Below are positions 25,120 to 34,315 of a stretch of 64,000 nt of DNA, one piece after another. The first letter of the stretch is position 1. Each line of letters starts with the position of its first letter. This stretch comes from JAUIET01 sp039111475 (lineage in GTDB: Bacteria > Pseudomonadota > Gammaproteobacteria > Pseudomonadales > JAUIET01). The translations under genes and the position numbers were made by a program. Location of the stretch: the NCBI GenBank assembly GCA_039111475.1, contig JBCCIP010000023.1:1-64000 (forward strand). Direction: 5' to 3'. The notes under the pieces are model-generated. The model was not told the origin of the DNA. It made no database searches and was given only the letters and a program-made list of their open reading frames with translations.

Positions 25120-26325
25120 TCACACAGCTCTTAGTGCATTAGGAGCATCCATTGTGCTGTCACCGGCCTCTGGCCCGAGAACGTGATCCAATACATAGTT
25201 GGAAAATTCGTGCACGGTTTTCTCTTCGTCAGGAGAATAGCGGCCCAATTGGGTCAGGCTACCGACAACACCTCTGTGCACCAGTTCGCAAATGCCTTTG
25301 TCTTCCGCAATGAACATTTCCATGGGTGGAACGTAGATTTCTTCAAAGTCCTTCTCGAAATGATCCAACTCGATTGTGTCTTTGGGGAAGCAACACCAGG
25401 TGACTATACGAGTCCAGTGCGGACCTTCTGGGAAATACTGATGGAAAGTGATTCGATCAGGCGGCATATTCATTAACAGGTGAGGGTAGTACACCATAAA
25501 GTGAGTACTTTCCCTGTCTTCAGGTGACAATGTATCGATGTACGGCAGCGTTTTATTTCGAGGAACGTACAAACCCGTTTCTACATCGCTGGTGTTGATG
25601 GCGTACACACCGGGAACACCATGCGCTTCGAATTTGGAGAGCTTTGCGTCGGGGTAGAATGTATCAAACGAAGGCTTGTGCACCGTTCTTACGTGGTAGC
25701 CCTCGCGCGAGTTCTCTACCCAAATTTTCCAGTTGGCGTTAAAACGGTTTTCCCATTTCTTAATAACGCGCATGTCTTGCAAGTTGTAGTCTTTAAAGCG
25801 CTCATCCAAGCCATGCAAAGATTCAATGAGTGGCTTGGCGTTGTCATCGAAATTGATAAACACAAAACCAGCCCAGAGTTCGCAACGTACACTGGGTAAA
25901 CCATGCTCGTCTTTGTTAAAGCCTTCGGCTTTACTCATTGCGGGTGCAGCCTGGAGCTCACCTGACAGTGAGTAAGTCCATGCGTGGTATGGGCATTTAA
26001 TACGCTTACAGTTTCCACTGCCTTCCAGCAGTTCTGACCCTCTATGGCGGCAAGCGGCAGACAGCGCACGAATCACGCCGGTTTCATCGCGGATTATGAT
26101 CAGCGGGTCGCCAGCGATATCAATACGAACATAATCACCAGGGTTAGGGATTTCTTCTTCGCGGGTAGCCTGCAACCACCGCTTGCGGAAAATAGTCTGC
26201 ATTTCCCGCTCATACCATGCATCATTGGTGTAAACCTCGGGGGGAAGGGGGCTTGCTTGCTCTATCGGCAAACGGGTTTTAGCGTACTTCTCGGGAGAGA
26301 ATATGGAATCGCTGGCCAGCTTCAT
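25120..26325 (-). CDS. Rieske non-haem iron oxygenase, quaternary-amine type
   Basis: A 402-residue Rieske oxygenase alpha subunit. The 2Fe-2S site is C92-H94 ... C111-H114 (CRHRG, CPYH). The mononuclear iron region reads ENSREGYHVRTVH: E206, H209, H214. A bridging glutamate at this place, instead of aspartate, is the mark of the CntA/GbcA group, which attacks quaternary amines such as carnitine and glycine betaine. The start at 26325 is fixed by AGGAG 9 nt upstream; the frame is open to a TTG at 26418. No reductase partner is next to it. It heads the minus-strand unit with RidA, PTER-like hydrolase and BCCT carrier. Confidence 0.92.
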   Translation of the reverse strand: MKLASDSIFSPEKYAKTRLPIEQASPLPPEVYTNDAWYEREMQTIFRKRWLQATREEEIPNPGDYVRIDIAGDPLIIIRDETGVIRALSAACRHRGSELLEGSGNCKRIKCPYHAWTYSLSGELQAAPAMSKAEGFNKDEHGLPSVRCELWAGFVFINFDDNAKPLIESLHGLDERFKDYNLQDMRVIKKWENRFNANWKIWVENSREGYHVRTVHKPSFDTFYPDAKLSKFEAHGVPGVYAINTSDVETGLYVPRNKTLPYIDTLSPEDRESTHFMVYYPHLLMNMPPDRITFHQYFPEGPHWTRIVTWCCFPKDTIELDHFEKDFEEIYVPPMEMFIAEDKGICELVHRGVVGSLTQLGRYSPDEEKTVHEFSNYVLDHVLGPEAGDSTMDAPNALRAV

Positions 26326-26537
26326 CGCTACGATCTCCTGGATAGCTTTGAGGGTACGAACAGTCTGGCATTTACCTAGTGTTGCGACAAGCGCATAAAT
26401 TGAACGCGGATGGTTCAATTTTTAGAACGTTTTGTTAAGTGGGCTTAGTGGGTCCGGCGTGTCCCGCGAGTGTATATTGAAGTTCTCGCCGGATTCTCTA
26501 GAACTGCTCCACACATATCTAAATCAAAGCTGGATAG

Positions 26538-27152
26538 TTAATCGGCATAACCCCAGTAAGTAAAGCCAGCCACCTTAGGCGTGGAAGGCACATACATAGA
26601 ATCCATTTCCCTAATATCAAACCCACCTTCACGCAACATAGACGGTATGTCTCGGTTCAAGTGGCATCCGCCCGCAATTTTCCCCCAGGTAGAATTGATT
26701 CGATTTTGCCAGCGCTGCACATTAACGTCCGGTGCTTTGCCATGCTCGCTAAACAATAGCTTTCCACCAGGCTTTAGCACCCGCCGCATTTGCTGCACAG
26801 CCTTGCCATAGTCAGGAATAGTGCAAAGCGTATACGTGAGAACCACAGTATCAACGCTGTCATTGTCCAATGGAATTTCTTCGCCTGGCAAACCAAGCCA
26901 TTCTAGATCGAACGGAGCAGCCACAACCGCGTCGCTGGCTTTGAGCCTCATTCCCTCAGACGGTTCAAGCCCCCACACTTTCTCAACCTTGGCCGGGTCG
27001 TAGAAAGGTATATTGATGCCCGAGCCCATACCAATTTCCAGAATTCGTCCCTCAGCGTGAGGTACTACTTTTTCTCGTTGCTTAAGGATGGGTTTAGTAC
27101 CGCAGGCAAGATGAATAACGTGCGGTAAAACGTAACGGTCGTATATGCCCAT
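26538..27152 (-). CDS. SAM-dependent methyltransferase, METTL7-like
   Basis: A 204-residue class I methyltransferase. The SAM-binding loop is ILEIGMGSGIN (about 37-47), followed by VDTVVLTYTLCTIPDY and RVLKPGGKLLFSEHG. The C-terminal GGCHLNRDI and VPSTPKVAGFTYWGYA resemble the METTL7/TMT1 group, whose human members methylate small thiols. No membrane anchor is seen. It stands alone, 43 bp after the permease gene's stop region and 212 bp before the Rieske gene on the same strand. The methyl acceptor here is unknown. Confidence 0.88.
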   Translation of the reverse strand: MGIYDRYVLPHVIHLACGTKPILKQREKVVPHAEGRILEIGMGSGINIPFYDPAKVEKVWGLEPSEGMRLKASDAVVAAPFDLEWLGLPGEEIPLDNDSVDTVVLTYTLCTIPDYGKAVQQMRRVLKPGGKLLFSEHGKAPDVNVQRWQNRINSTWGKIAGGCHLNRDIPSMLREGGFDIREMDSMYVPSTPKVAGFTYWGYAD

Positions 27153-27195
27153 GTTGATTCCCCTTCTTTAGGTCATCATAACGTGATTGCCATCG

Positions 27196-28533
27196 CTAAT
27201 CAGCCCGTGGCCCATTTGAATTTACTTCCAGGCCTGCGCTGAATCTGTACACAAGCAGTCCGGCGACTATCAGTGCCGCTGAGAAGGCCGCTTCCTGAGG
27301 CCGGCTCATGGCTGCGAAGATTATTGTCCAGCCTGTCAGTGTCAGGTAGATCACCGCGGGTATCGGAAACAAAGGCATGGTATAGCTGGCCGTTTGTACA
27401 AACTGTTTGCGACGCAGCACAAAGACGGTGGCCACGGTGATAAACGAGTTCAAGGCCAGCGTCATTCCTGCAAAAACCAGTATTGACTCGAAACTGGAAG
27501 TCACAACAAACAGCACCGCCATTGCACCCTGAAAGTACACCGCAATATTAGGAACACCGCTGGCGTTCTCTCTAGCAAATAGCGTGAACGCTCGAAAGTC
27601 CTGACCGATTACCTGCAGCACTCGCGGTCCGGCAATTGTCATCGCACTTACAGTGGAGACTAAGAGCAAGGCGAGAATTACGCCTGTCAGTTGTCCGCCA
27701 CGTTCACCAAAAGCGGCTACCGCCGCAATATAGGCTATCTCTATCTGCCCTTGCATTTGCGCCATCGGCGCAACTTTAAGAAAGACATAGTTCAGAGCTA
27801 TGTAAAGTAAGGTCACAATTGCGGTGCCAGCGATCAAGGTAATGGGCAAGTTTCGCTGCGGATTCTCCATCTCGCCGCTGAGGTAGGTTGCTGCGTTCCA
27901 ACCGGTGTATGCGTAACTCACATAAATAAGTGAAACAGCAAATGCGGTGCTGCCCAAGGTGGTGATGTCATCTTTCGCGGGCATGAAACGAACGGATTGC
28001 AATTCCGGACTGAACGCCAGAGCCGCAATGCAGAAAGCCACTATGAGAAGTATTTTGATTGCAGTAAACGCCTGCTGTGTGAGTGCGCTGCCGGTTCGGC
28101 TTCTGGCGTGGATGACAGTCATGCCAACAATCAGGCCGGCGGCTACTAAACTGATTGCCAAATCGTACTTTATCCCCAGGGAGGGAAGCAGGTAGCTTGC
28201 AAACGTTATGGCGCTGAGCGCCACGGGGGCTGCGAAGCCAATACTTAGCGATATCCATCCCGATACGAACCCAGCCGCAGGATGCAATAATCGACTCAGA
28301 AAATTATATTCGCCTCCCGATCTTGGTAAAGCAGAGCCCAACTCGGCGTAGCACATTGCGCCACACACCGCGCTTAAACCTCCCAACGCCCATAGCAGCA
28401 AAATGAGAAAGCCACTGTTTATATCTAACAATTGGAAGCCAAGGCTGGTAAAAACGCCAGTGCCAATCATATTGGCCACAATCACCGCGGTGCTGGTTTT
28501 AACGCTGAACTTCGAACCGACTGAATTACTCAT
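27196..28533 (-). CDS. APC-family amino acid permease
   Basis: A 445-residue inner-membrane permease with about 12 helices. The first helix has the APC signature VIVANMIGTGVFTSLGFQL, followed by GLSAVCGAMCYAELGSALPRSGGEYNFL and YVSYAYTGWNAATYLSGE. It probably imports or exchanges amino acids or small amines; the substrate is not predictable. The ATG at 28533 is preferred: it starts right before the conserved core, 4 bp after the helicase stop. A longer open frame reaches back into the helicase gene but has no family support. Confidence 0.9.
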   Translation of the reverse strand: MSNSVGSKFSVKTSTAVIVANMIGTGVFTSLGFQLLDINSGFLILLLWALGGLSAVCGAMCYAELGSALPRSGGEYNFLSRLLHPAAGFVSGWISLSIGFAAPVALSAITFASYLLPSLGIKYDLAISLVAAGLIVGMTVIHARSRTGSALTQQAFTAIKILLIVAFCIAALAFSPELQSVRFMPAKDDITTLGSTAFAVSLIYVSYAYTGWNAATYLSGEMENPQRNLPITLIAGTAIVTLLYIALNYVFLKVAPMAQMQGQIEIAYIAAVAAFGERGGQLTGVILALLLVSTVSAMTIAGPRVLQVIGQDFRAFTLFARENASGVPNIAVYFQGAMAVLFVVTSSFESILVFAGMTLALNSFITVATVFVLRRKQFVQTASYTMPLFPIPAVIYLTLTGWTIIFAAMSRPQEAAFSAALIVAGLLVYRFSAGLEVNSNGPRAD

Positions 28534-28537
28534 TGCG

Positions 28538-29794
28538 TTAGACCGCCGGTTTGCCCCGTTTGCGATGTTGCTTGCGTTTGTGATTTGGCTTTTTCGGGCG
28601 AGGCGGTTTTGCGGGCGCGCGCAACGGTTTGTTTGGTAGTGGTTGTGAAGGTTCAAAACCAACCACAAGTTCACGTGGCAGTTGCCGCTGTATCAAGCGC
28701 TCAATATCGCTGAGCTGTTTAATTTCATCGTCGCTAACCAGAGAAATTGCCTCGCCTTGCATCCCAGCCCGGCCTGTTCTGCCAATACGATGCACATAAT
28801 CCTCAGGAACATTTGGCAAATCAAAATTAACCACTTGCGGTAGTTGGTCTATATCAAGACCACGGGCCGCGATATCGGTTGCTACCAATACGCGCGTACT
28901 TCCATCTTTGAAACCTGCCAGCGCTTTTGTGCGTGCCCCCTGGCTTTTGTTGCCATGGATCGCAGCCGCGTTGATACCAAACGCATCCAGTTGGTTGGTG
29001 AGTTTATTAGCACCATGTTTCGTTCGAGAAAACACCAACACCTGCCGCCAGTCATTATCCACAATCAAATTGCAGAGTAACGCTGATTTGCGTTTCTTGT
29101 CGACCGGGTGCAACCATTGTTTCACGGTAGTTGCAGCGGCGTTACGCGGAGTAACAGAAATTTCTACTGGATCATTTAAGAAACCGCGCGCCAATTTTCG
29201 AATGGGTTCCGAGAACGTGGCTGAGAATAACAAACTCTGGCGCTTTTTCGGTAGCAACGACAGTATGCGACGAATATCATGGATAAACCCCATATCCAGC
29301 ATGCGGTCGGCTTCATCCAACACCAGAATCTCCAGTTCTGAGAACTTCACCGCGTTCTGGCTGTGCAAATCGAGTAAGCGCCCCGGTGTAGCTACCAAAA
29401 TATCACTACCGCCGCGCAATCTTTGCATCTGCGGATTGATCTTGACGCCACCAAACACCACGTTCGAACGCAGCTTCATATGCTTACCATAAGTGGCCAC
29501 GCTCGCTTCAACTTGCGCCGCCAATTCTCTGGTAGGTGTTAACACCAAAGTGCGTACATTGTTTGAACGAGCCGGCTGGCCTTTCGCCAACAGCGTTAAA
29601 ATTGGCAGAGTGAAGCCCGCCGTTTTTCCGGTGCCTGTTTGTGCAGCCGCCATCAAATCATCACCGTTCAAAACGATCGGTATCGCTTTTGCTTGTATGG
29701 GTGTTGGTTCGGTATACCCTTTTTCTTTCAAGGCTTTCAGAACAGTGTCGGGCAGGCCTAAATCGTCGAAGCTCAGCGCAGTTGTATCAGACAT
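28538..29794 (-). CDS. rhlE: DEAD-box RNA helicase, RhlE-like
   Basis: A 418-residue ATP-dependent RNA helicase. All core motifs are present: Q motif (GYTEPTPIQ), AQTGTGKT (51-58), PTREL, DEAD (159-162), SAT and HRIGRTGR. The short basic tail (RPKKPNHKRKQHRKRGKPAV) is typical of RhlE proteins, which act in ribosome maturation and RNA decay. The start ATG at 29792-29794 is clear. The gene is followed by the permease after 4 bp. A 106-bp hairpin repeat lies between its start and the ThDP-enzyme gene upstream. Confidence 0.95.
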   Translation of the reverse strand: MSDTTALSFDDLGLPDTVLKALKEKGYTEPTPIQAKAIPIVLNGDDLMAAAQTGTGKTAGFTLPILTLLAKGQPARSNNVRTLVLTPTRELAAQVEASVATYGKHMKLRSNVVFGGVKINPQMQRLRGGSDILVATPGRLLDLHSQNAVKFSELEILVLDEADRMLDMGFIHDIRRILSLLPKKRQSLLFSATFSEPIRKLARGFLNDPVEISVTPRNAAATTVKQWLHPVDKKRKSALLCNLIVDNDWRQVLVFSRTKHGANKLTNQLDAFGINAAAIHGNKSQGARTKALAGFKDGSTRVLVATDIAARGLDIDQLPQVVNFDLPNVPEDYVHRIGRTGRAGMQGEAISLVSDDEIKQLSDIERLIQRQLPRELVVGFEPSQPLPNKPLRAPAKPPRPKKPNHKRKQHRKRGKPAV

Positions 29795-29957
29795 TAATTA
29801 TCACAGATGAGATGGGTGGAATGCCGGCGAGAATCGTCATTCACGAAGCGGGCGGAGGATACAGGAATCGGCCGTATAGTGCCATTCATGGTCATATCCT
29901 GAGAATTTCTGGAATATACGGAAGCAAACCAGATCTATTTGACCTGTCCAACTAGCT

Positions 29958-30063
29958 CGGTGAGGGACGCGTAGGTGTTTTGTAGCGAATAGCGCCAGGG
30001 ATGGACGAGGGATGGGCCAGGGATGGCCCACTGAGCGGAGAAACACCTATGCGTCTCTCGCCG
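29958..30063 (+). repeat. 106-bp hairpin repeat with 23-bp stem and inner stem-loop
   Basis: Arms at 29958-29980 and 30041-30063 pair over 23 bp: 20 Watson-Crick pairs plus three G-U pairs, all of which form only when the plus strand is the RNA. The 60-nt loop holds AGGGATGG-type repeats and a second perfect hairpin, GGGCCA-GGGA-TGGCCC (30014-30029). It fills the 294-bp gap between the helicase and the ThDP-enzyme gene. It looks like an extragenic palindromic or MITE-type repeat. Confidence 0.65.
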
Positions 30064-30088
30064 GGCGGCCAGCAAACTCCAGAGCTAA

Positions 30089-31777
30089 TCAGCCAACCCT
30101 ATGCTTGAAACTATCCCTTCTAAAGCTATACAAGGCCTTAGGATCCACAGCAACATCAATAACAGCAGGTTTCCCGCATTCAAGAGCAGCTTCGATCGCC
30201 CCTGACAGTTGATCCAGGGTGTCCGCGCTATAACCTTTAGCGCCGTACAGCTCCGCCAATTTATCAAACGGCGGACTACTCACATCGGCTCCAATATACC
30301 GCTCACCAAAGAAATCTCTCTGGTACGCTTTTTCAGCGCCCCAGCACTGATTATTCATAACAACGGTGACTGTATTAATTCCGTGGTCAACGGCAGTCGA
30401 TAACTCAGAAACTGTCATGCCAAAACCCCCATCCCCCATCAGACTAACTACCGGGCGATCCGGCATCGCTAGTTTCACGCCCAGACCACAAGCAAATGAG
30501 AAGCCAACCAAGCCAAAGTCTAGCGGCGTAAACAGGCTCTTAGGTTGCCAGTAATTCATTGCGTCCGTCGCTTGCAAGCAAAGTGTTCCAGCATCCATCG
30601 TTAGCGCCGATGCTTTTGGAAGCACGTCGCGCAAAGTCCTGAACAAGCCAGATGGCTGAATAGGGAGGGTGTCAACATCTGCATCCTGATCACGGCGAGC
30701 TAAATACTCCAGGCGTTCTTTCTTGAAACTTTCGGTCCATTCAACGGCGAGCTTGCGATTCTCGAGTAATGCAACGGCTTCGGTGAGTTGCCTGGCCACA
30801 CTGGTGGCATCTCCCCAAATGCCAATGTCGACAGGGAAGTAGCGGCCGATGGCAGTTGGCTCCAGTTCTACGTGAATTATATTGGCATTGCGATTAATGT
30901 TGTCATAAGTGTAGAAAGTAGAGTTAAAGCCCAGGCGCGTACCGAGCGCAAGAATTACGTCAGCTTCCTTAACAAGTCTGGACGCCACCATATTGCCTCG
31001 AGGTCCCATCTGCCCTGCATTAAGAGGGTGGCTAAATGGAATCGCGTCGCCATGTCCAGGTGATGTAACAATGGGGATGTCTAAGGCTTCGGCCAGTCCG
31101 AGGGCATCAGCAGCACCTTCTGTGTTTTTGATTCCCCCGCCGGCAATAATGACAGGGCGAGTTGCGCCGCAGAGTTTTTTGGCGGCCTCCGAAATAACCG
31201 CACTGTTGGCCAGCGGCATCGTTAGCGGTCGATACTGTTGTGCCTGCTGGAACCCATCAAAATCAGAGCGACCTGAGAGCACGTCTCTTGGCAGGTTGAG
31301 CTGTACCGGCCCTTTGCGCGGACTGTTTGCAACCCTGAACGCTTCACGAAACATTTCGGGTATCCGCTCTGTATCGGTCGCTGTCCATGTTTGCTTGGTG
31401 ACCGGGGAGAACAGTGCTTGTTGGTCGACCTCTTGAAATGCGTCACGGTACACATGCGCCGATGACAAGGCACCGGCAATCGACACTAACGGCGTATACG
31501 CTGCCTTCGCCTGGCTTAGCCCGGTGACCAGGTTGGTTGCACCTGGGCCATTTTGCCCAGCAAGTACTACACCTGTTTCACCGCTGGCACGCGCGTAGCC
31601 ATCCGCCATATGCGTGCCGGTGCGTTCGTCATGCACGCCAATCAATCGAATGTTCTCGGCATCGTACAAAGCGTCAAACATTTCCATTGTGGCGGAACCA
31701 ATTAGGCCGAACACGTATTTAACTTGTTCGGTTTTTAACGATTCAACGGCGGCCTGTCCACCTGTGAGTTCTGGCAT
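30089..31777 (-). CDS. ThDP-dependent enzyme, Xsc/acetolactate-synthase-like
   Basis: A 562-residue thiamine-diphosphate enzyme. The activating glutamate is E51 (HDERTGTHMADGYARA); the ThDP/Mg site is GDGGFG (448-453) ending in NN (475-476). The start FGLIGSATMEMFDAL, QEVDQQALF and NLPRD, the NNQCWGAEK region and the tail FRRDSFKHR recall sulfoacetaldehyde acetyltransferase (Xsc) more than acetolactate synthase, but identity with Xsc is not shown. Xsc turns sulfoacetaldehyde plus phosphate into acetyl phosphate and sulfite. Here the gene is last in a five-gene set (ALDH, LLM, DUF1185, hydrolase, this gene). A 2-oxo-acid decarboxylase or ligase role is the alternative. Confidence 0.85.
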   Translation of the reverse strand: MPELTGGQAAVESLKTEQVKYVFGLIGSATMEMFDALYDAENIRLIGVHDERTGTHMADGYARASGETGVVLAGQNGPGATNLVTGLSQAKAAYTPLVSIAGALSSAHVYRDAFQEVDQQALFSPVTKQTWTATDTERIPEMFREAFRVANSPRKGPVQLNLPRDVLSGRSDFDGFQQAQQYRPLTMPLANSAVISEAAKKLCGATRPVIIAGGGIKNTEGAADALGLAEALDIPIVTSPGHGDAIPFSHPLNAGQMGPRGNMVASRLVKEADVILALGTRLGFNSTFYTYDNINRNANIIHVELEPTAIGRYFPVDIGIWGDATSVARQLTEAVALLENRKLAVEWTESFKKERLEYLARRDQDADVDTLPIQPSGLFRTLRDVLPKASALTMDAGTLCLQATDAMNYWQPKSLFTPLDFGLVGFSFACGLGVKLAMPDRPVVSLMGDGGFGMTVSELSTAVDHGINTVTVVMNNQCWGAEKAYQRDFFGERYIGADVSSPPFDKLAELYGAKGYSADTLDQLSGAIEAALECGKPAVIDVAVDPKALYSFRRDSFKHRVG

Positions 31778-31812
31778 GGTAGAGATCCGTTCAGATAAAC
31801 TGGGCTAACAAT

Positions 31813-32619
31813 TCAATCAAAAAGAGAGTGCTTAGCGAGAAATGAAATTATAGGGCCAATAAACAGGTCAGGGCGCTCAAGTAAGCCCAGATGCTGCAAG
31901 TCCTGCATGATAATCGTTTCGGAAAACTTGATCTCTGCTGCGATCGCATTCGACATGGCTGGCGTACTACCCGTATCATTTTCGCAAGTTATCACCAGAC
32001 AGGGCAGCGCCAGTGGCGGGTTGGGTTTAATGAGTTCGGTGACACCCGCCGCCAAAACTTGGCGGTGCAGTGTGTAGTTCTCCAGGTCGTTGGCAAGAAC
32101 GACCTGCCGCACTCGGCTGACGTTTGCCGCCTGATCATTTCTATATTCTTTTGTAAACCATCGCTCGAGTGTGCTGTCTATTGTAGCCTCAATGCCGCCA
32201 GATTCGGTTTTCGCCGCGCGTTCTTCCACCAGTCGCTGCGCGTCCTGATTGCGTTCGTGCGGGGAATTCATGACCACGACAGCGGTGGTTCTTTCCGGAT
32301 GATCCATCGCAAATCGGCGGTTGATCATGCCGCCCAATGAGAAACCAATAAGCGTACAAGTGTCGATTTCCAACTCGTTCAGTAATTCATACAATTGTTC
32401 GGACAAAACCGACAAGCTGGGTTTGGTTTTGGGCAAGGCAGATTCACCGTGTCCGCAGAGATCATAAGAAAGCACGCGATAGCTTTTCGAAAAAGGTGCC
32501 AAGTAATCTTGCCAGGTAATTTGTCGATTCATGCCAAGACCGTGGATCAGTACCAAAACAGGCGCTGATTCTGGTCCGGTCAAGTCGTAGGCCGTGCCCT
32601 GAGCGCTGATAGTGCTCAT
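31813..32619 (-). CDS. Alpha/beta hydrolase, RutD/3-oxoadipate-lactonase-like
   Basis: A 268-residue soluble alpha/beta hydrolase. The oxyanion strand is LVLIHGLGMNRQTW-like (residues about 22-35), the nucleophile elbow is GFSLGG, the acid lies in CENDTGS and the histidine in LQHLGLLE. Family members open lactones or hydrolyse enol esters and carbamates. It shares order and motifs with the hydrolase at 37851, and each sits beside an LLM monooxygenase. Its start overlaps the stop of the DUF1185 gene by one base (TAATG). Confidence 0.9.
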   Translation of the reverse strand: MSTISAQGTAYDLTGPESAPVLVLIHGLGMNRQITWQDYLAPFSKSYRVLSYDLCGHGESALPKTKPSLSVLSEQLYELLNELEIDTCTLIGFSLGGMINRRFAMDHPERTTAVVVMNSPHERNQDAQRLVEERAAKTESGGIEATIDSTLERWFTKEYRNDQAANVSRVRQVVLANDLENYTLHRQVLAAGVTELIKPNPPLALPCLVITCENDTGSTPAMSNAIAAEIKFSETIIMQDLQHLGLLERPDLFIGPIISFLAKHSLFD

Positions 32620-33215
32620 TAAACGCCAGCCGGATTATCCACGTCACGCCCCATTTCCTTCAAATCTTCGTATCGGTCGCCTATTCGATGCAGCGGATGT
32701 CCGCCAATAGAAGCGCCCAGTGCGATCACAATTTCATCGTCAGCAGGAGCATCTGGAATCGTGGTATGAATGGTTTGATAATGAGAACGGCGACCAGCGT
32801 CGTCTTTATCCATCAATGGAATCATCAAACTGGTTCCCGCTGCACCACGAGTGTTGGTGAATGCGAGGTAGGTCTTGGCTTTTACCGCGTCGCGAAACTG
32901 GTTGCCGAACCACAAAGAGTGGGTTAATGCCTGCGCGTGTTCTATCTCGCCGCCCATGCCTACGATGGATGCTTTTCCGTAGCCTTCCAATTCATCGCCA
33001 GTAATGTCCAGAACCATGTCGGTTAACCGCTTACCTAGCTCTGGGCAAACGTCTCGAATGGCGGGGCGCAGGTTTTCGACATGGCCCTGACCGGCCCAGG
33101 GGTTTGCGATAATAGCGATCGCTGCGACTAGCTTGGTGGGCGTTGGAACACTTGCACCACCTTCAATAAACGTAGTTTGTACATGCATTAACGTGCGGCG
33201 GATTTCAGCAGCCAT
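32619..33215 (-). CDS. DUF1185 ('amino acid synthesis') family protein
   Basis: A 198-residue protein of the DUF1185 family. Visible conserved stretches are AIAIIANPWAGQGHVENL, the GYGKASIVGMGGEIEHAQA segment and a closing ALGASIGGHPLHRIGD. The family name comes from gene neighbourhood and not from a shown reaction. It commonly sits in catabolic clusters with LLM monooxygenases and hydrolases, as here. AGGA 6 nt upstream supports the ATG at 33215. It is 9 bp after the LLM gene and overlaps the hydrolase start by one base. Confidence 0.85.
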   Translation of the reverse strand: MAAEIRRTLMHVQTTFIEGGASVPTPTKLVAAIAIIANPWAGQGHVENLRPAIRDVCPELGKRLTDMVLDITGDELEGYGKASIVGMGGEIEHAQALTHSLWFGNQFRDAVKAKTYLAFTNTRGAAGTSLMIPLMDKDDAGRRSHYQTIHTTIPDAPADDEIVIALGASIGGHPLHRIGDRYEDLKEMGRDVDNPAGV

Positions 33216-33224
33216 GATTGATCC

Positions 33225-34262
33225 TCAGTCAGCAAACGCAGGCATAACTTCGTTGCAAAACAGATCCAACGATCGTTTTTGCTCCACAAACCCCAGCCCC
33301 ATGCTGGCGTAGTAGATAAAACTGTCCACACCCAGTTCTTCATACTGGCGAATCTTTTCGATAACAGTTCGTGGTGAGCCAAACATCAGGTTTTCCTCAA
33401 GCATATGCGGGTCTACCCTGACATTGCCTTCCATGTCTTCCAGCGCGATCTTGTCTGGAAAACCATTGACCACATCACCGGACTGCATCATTAGATTACC
33501 AAACTGGCTAAGCACGTTTCGAATCGCCAGCAAACAGGCTTCCCTGTCTTTTTCGTTATCGTACAAAGCAGTATGCCGCATTAGCGCGAATCGCCCATTG
33601 AAATTGCCACCCGACTTTGCATTTGCTTCATCAAGTTGCGCCTTGTATTTTTCTGCTTCGGAAAAAGGCAAGGTCAGAGGCCAACACATAACGTTGCAAT
33701 TATTAGCGACAGCATGATCATACGTTTCCGGAGAGCGTGCTGCCATCCACACCGGCACATTTTCCTGCACTGGCTTAGGGCAGGAAGTTGACTTGGGGAA
33801 TTGCCAATATTCGCCTTCGTGTTCAACGTCTCCGGCCCAGAGCTGCTTCACGAGCGGCAACATTTCCTTCATATACTTGTTGCCCTCTTTCTGTGACACG
33901 CCAGGTTTCATCCGGTCGAACTCTCGCTGATAGGCGCCAGAACCCAGGCCAAACTCCAGCCTTCCGCCCGACATAAGATCAAGCATGGCCGCTTCACCTG
34001 CCAGACGAATAGGGTGCCAATAGGTGGCGTTTGCAACGGCAACACCAAGACGAATATTCTTGGTATGCGCCGCCCACCATGCGAGCAGTTGAAACGGATT
34101 GGGCGCAATCGTCATTTCAAGGGCATGGTGTTCCGCTGCCCAAACGATCTCAAAACCTGCATCATCCACCCTCTGAACCATTTCCAGCGTATGTTGCTGT
34201 ACTTCGTCCATGGACTGACTGGCGTCCATACGTTCAAGATTAATTGCAAATTGAAATTTCAT
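33225..34262 (-). CDS. LLM-class flavin-dependent monooxygenase
   Basis: A 345-residue luciferase-like TIM-barrel oxygenase. Signatures are EIVWAAEHHALEMTIAPNPF, RLGVAVANATYWHPIRLAGE, GRLEFGLGSGAYQREF and VPVWMAARSPETYDHAV. Such enzymes use FMNH2 from a separate reductase to oxygenate sulfonates, pyrimidines, chelators and similar compounds. No flavin reductase gene is seen in the window. The start at 34262 has AGAGG 6 nt upstream; an in-frame codon at 34286 gives a longer but unlikely form. It lies between the ALDH gene (53 bp) and the DUF1185 gene (9 bp) in one unit. Confidence 0.92.
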   Translation of the reverse strand: MKFQFAINLERMDASQSMDEVQQHTLEMVQRVDDAGFEIVWAAEHHALEMTIAPNPFQLLAWWAAHTKNIRLGVAVANATYWHPIRLAGEAAMLDLMSGGRLEFGLGSGAYQREFDRMKPGVSQKEGNKYMKEMLPLVKQLWAGDVEHEGEYWQFPKSTSCPKPVQENVPVWMAARSPETYDHAVANNCNVMCWPLTLPFSEAEKYKAQLDEANAKSGGNFNGRFALMRHTALYDNEKDREACLLAIRNVLSQFGNLMMQSGDVVNGFPDKIALEDMEGNVRVDPHMLEENLMFGSPRTVIEKIRQYEELGVDSFIYYASMGLGFVEQKRSLDLFCNEVMPAFAD

Positions 34263-34315
34263 GTTGTACCTCTTTTTAAGCCTCACTCACTGTGTTTTTA
34301 CCGGCTCGATTCGAT

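Noticed and set aside
30993..31436. Plus-strand frame of 147 codons inside the ThDP-enzyme gene
   Set aside because: It is antisense to a gene with intact cofactor motifs.
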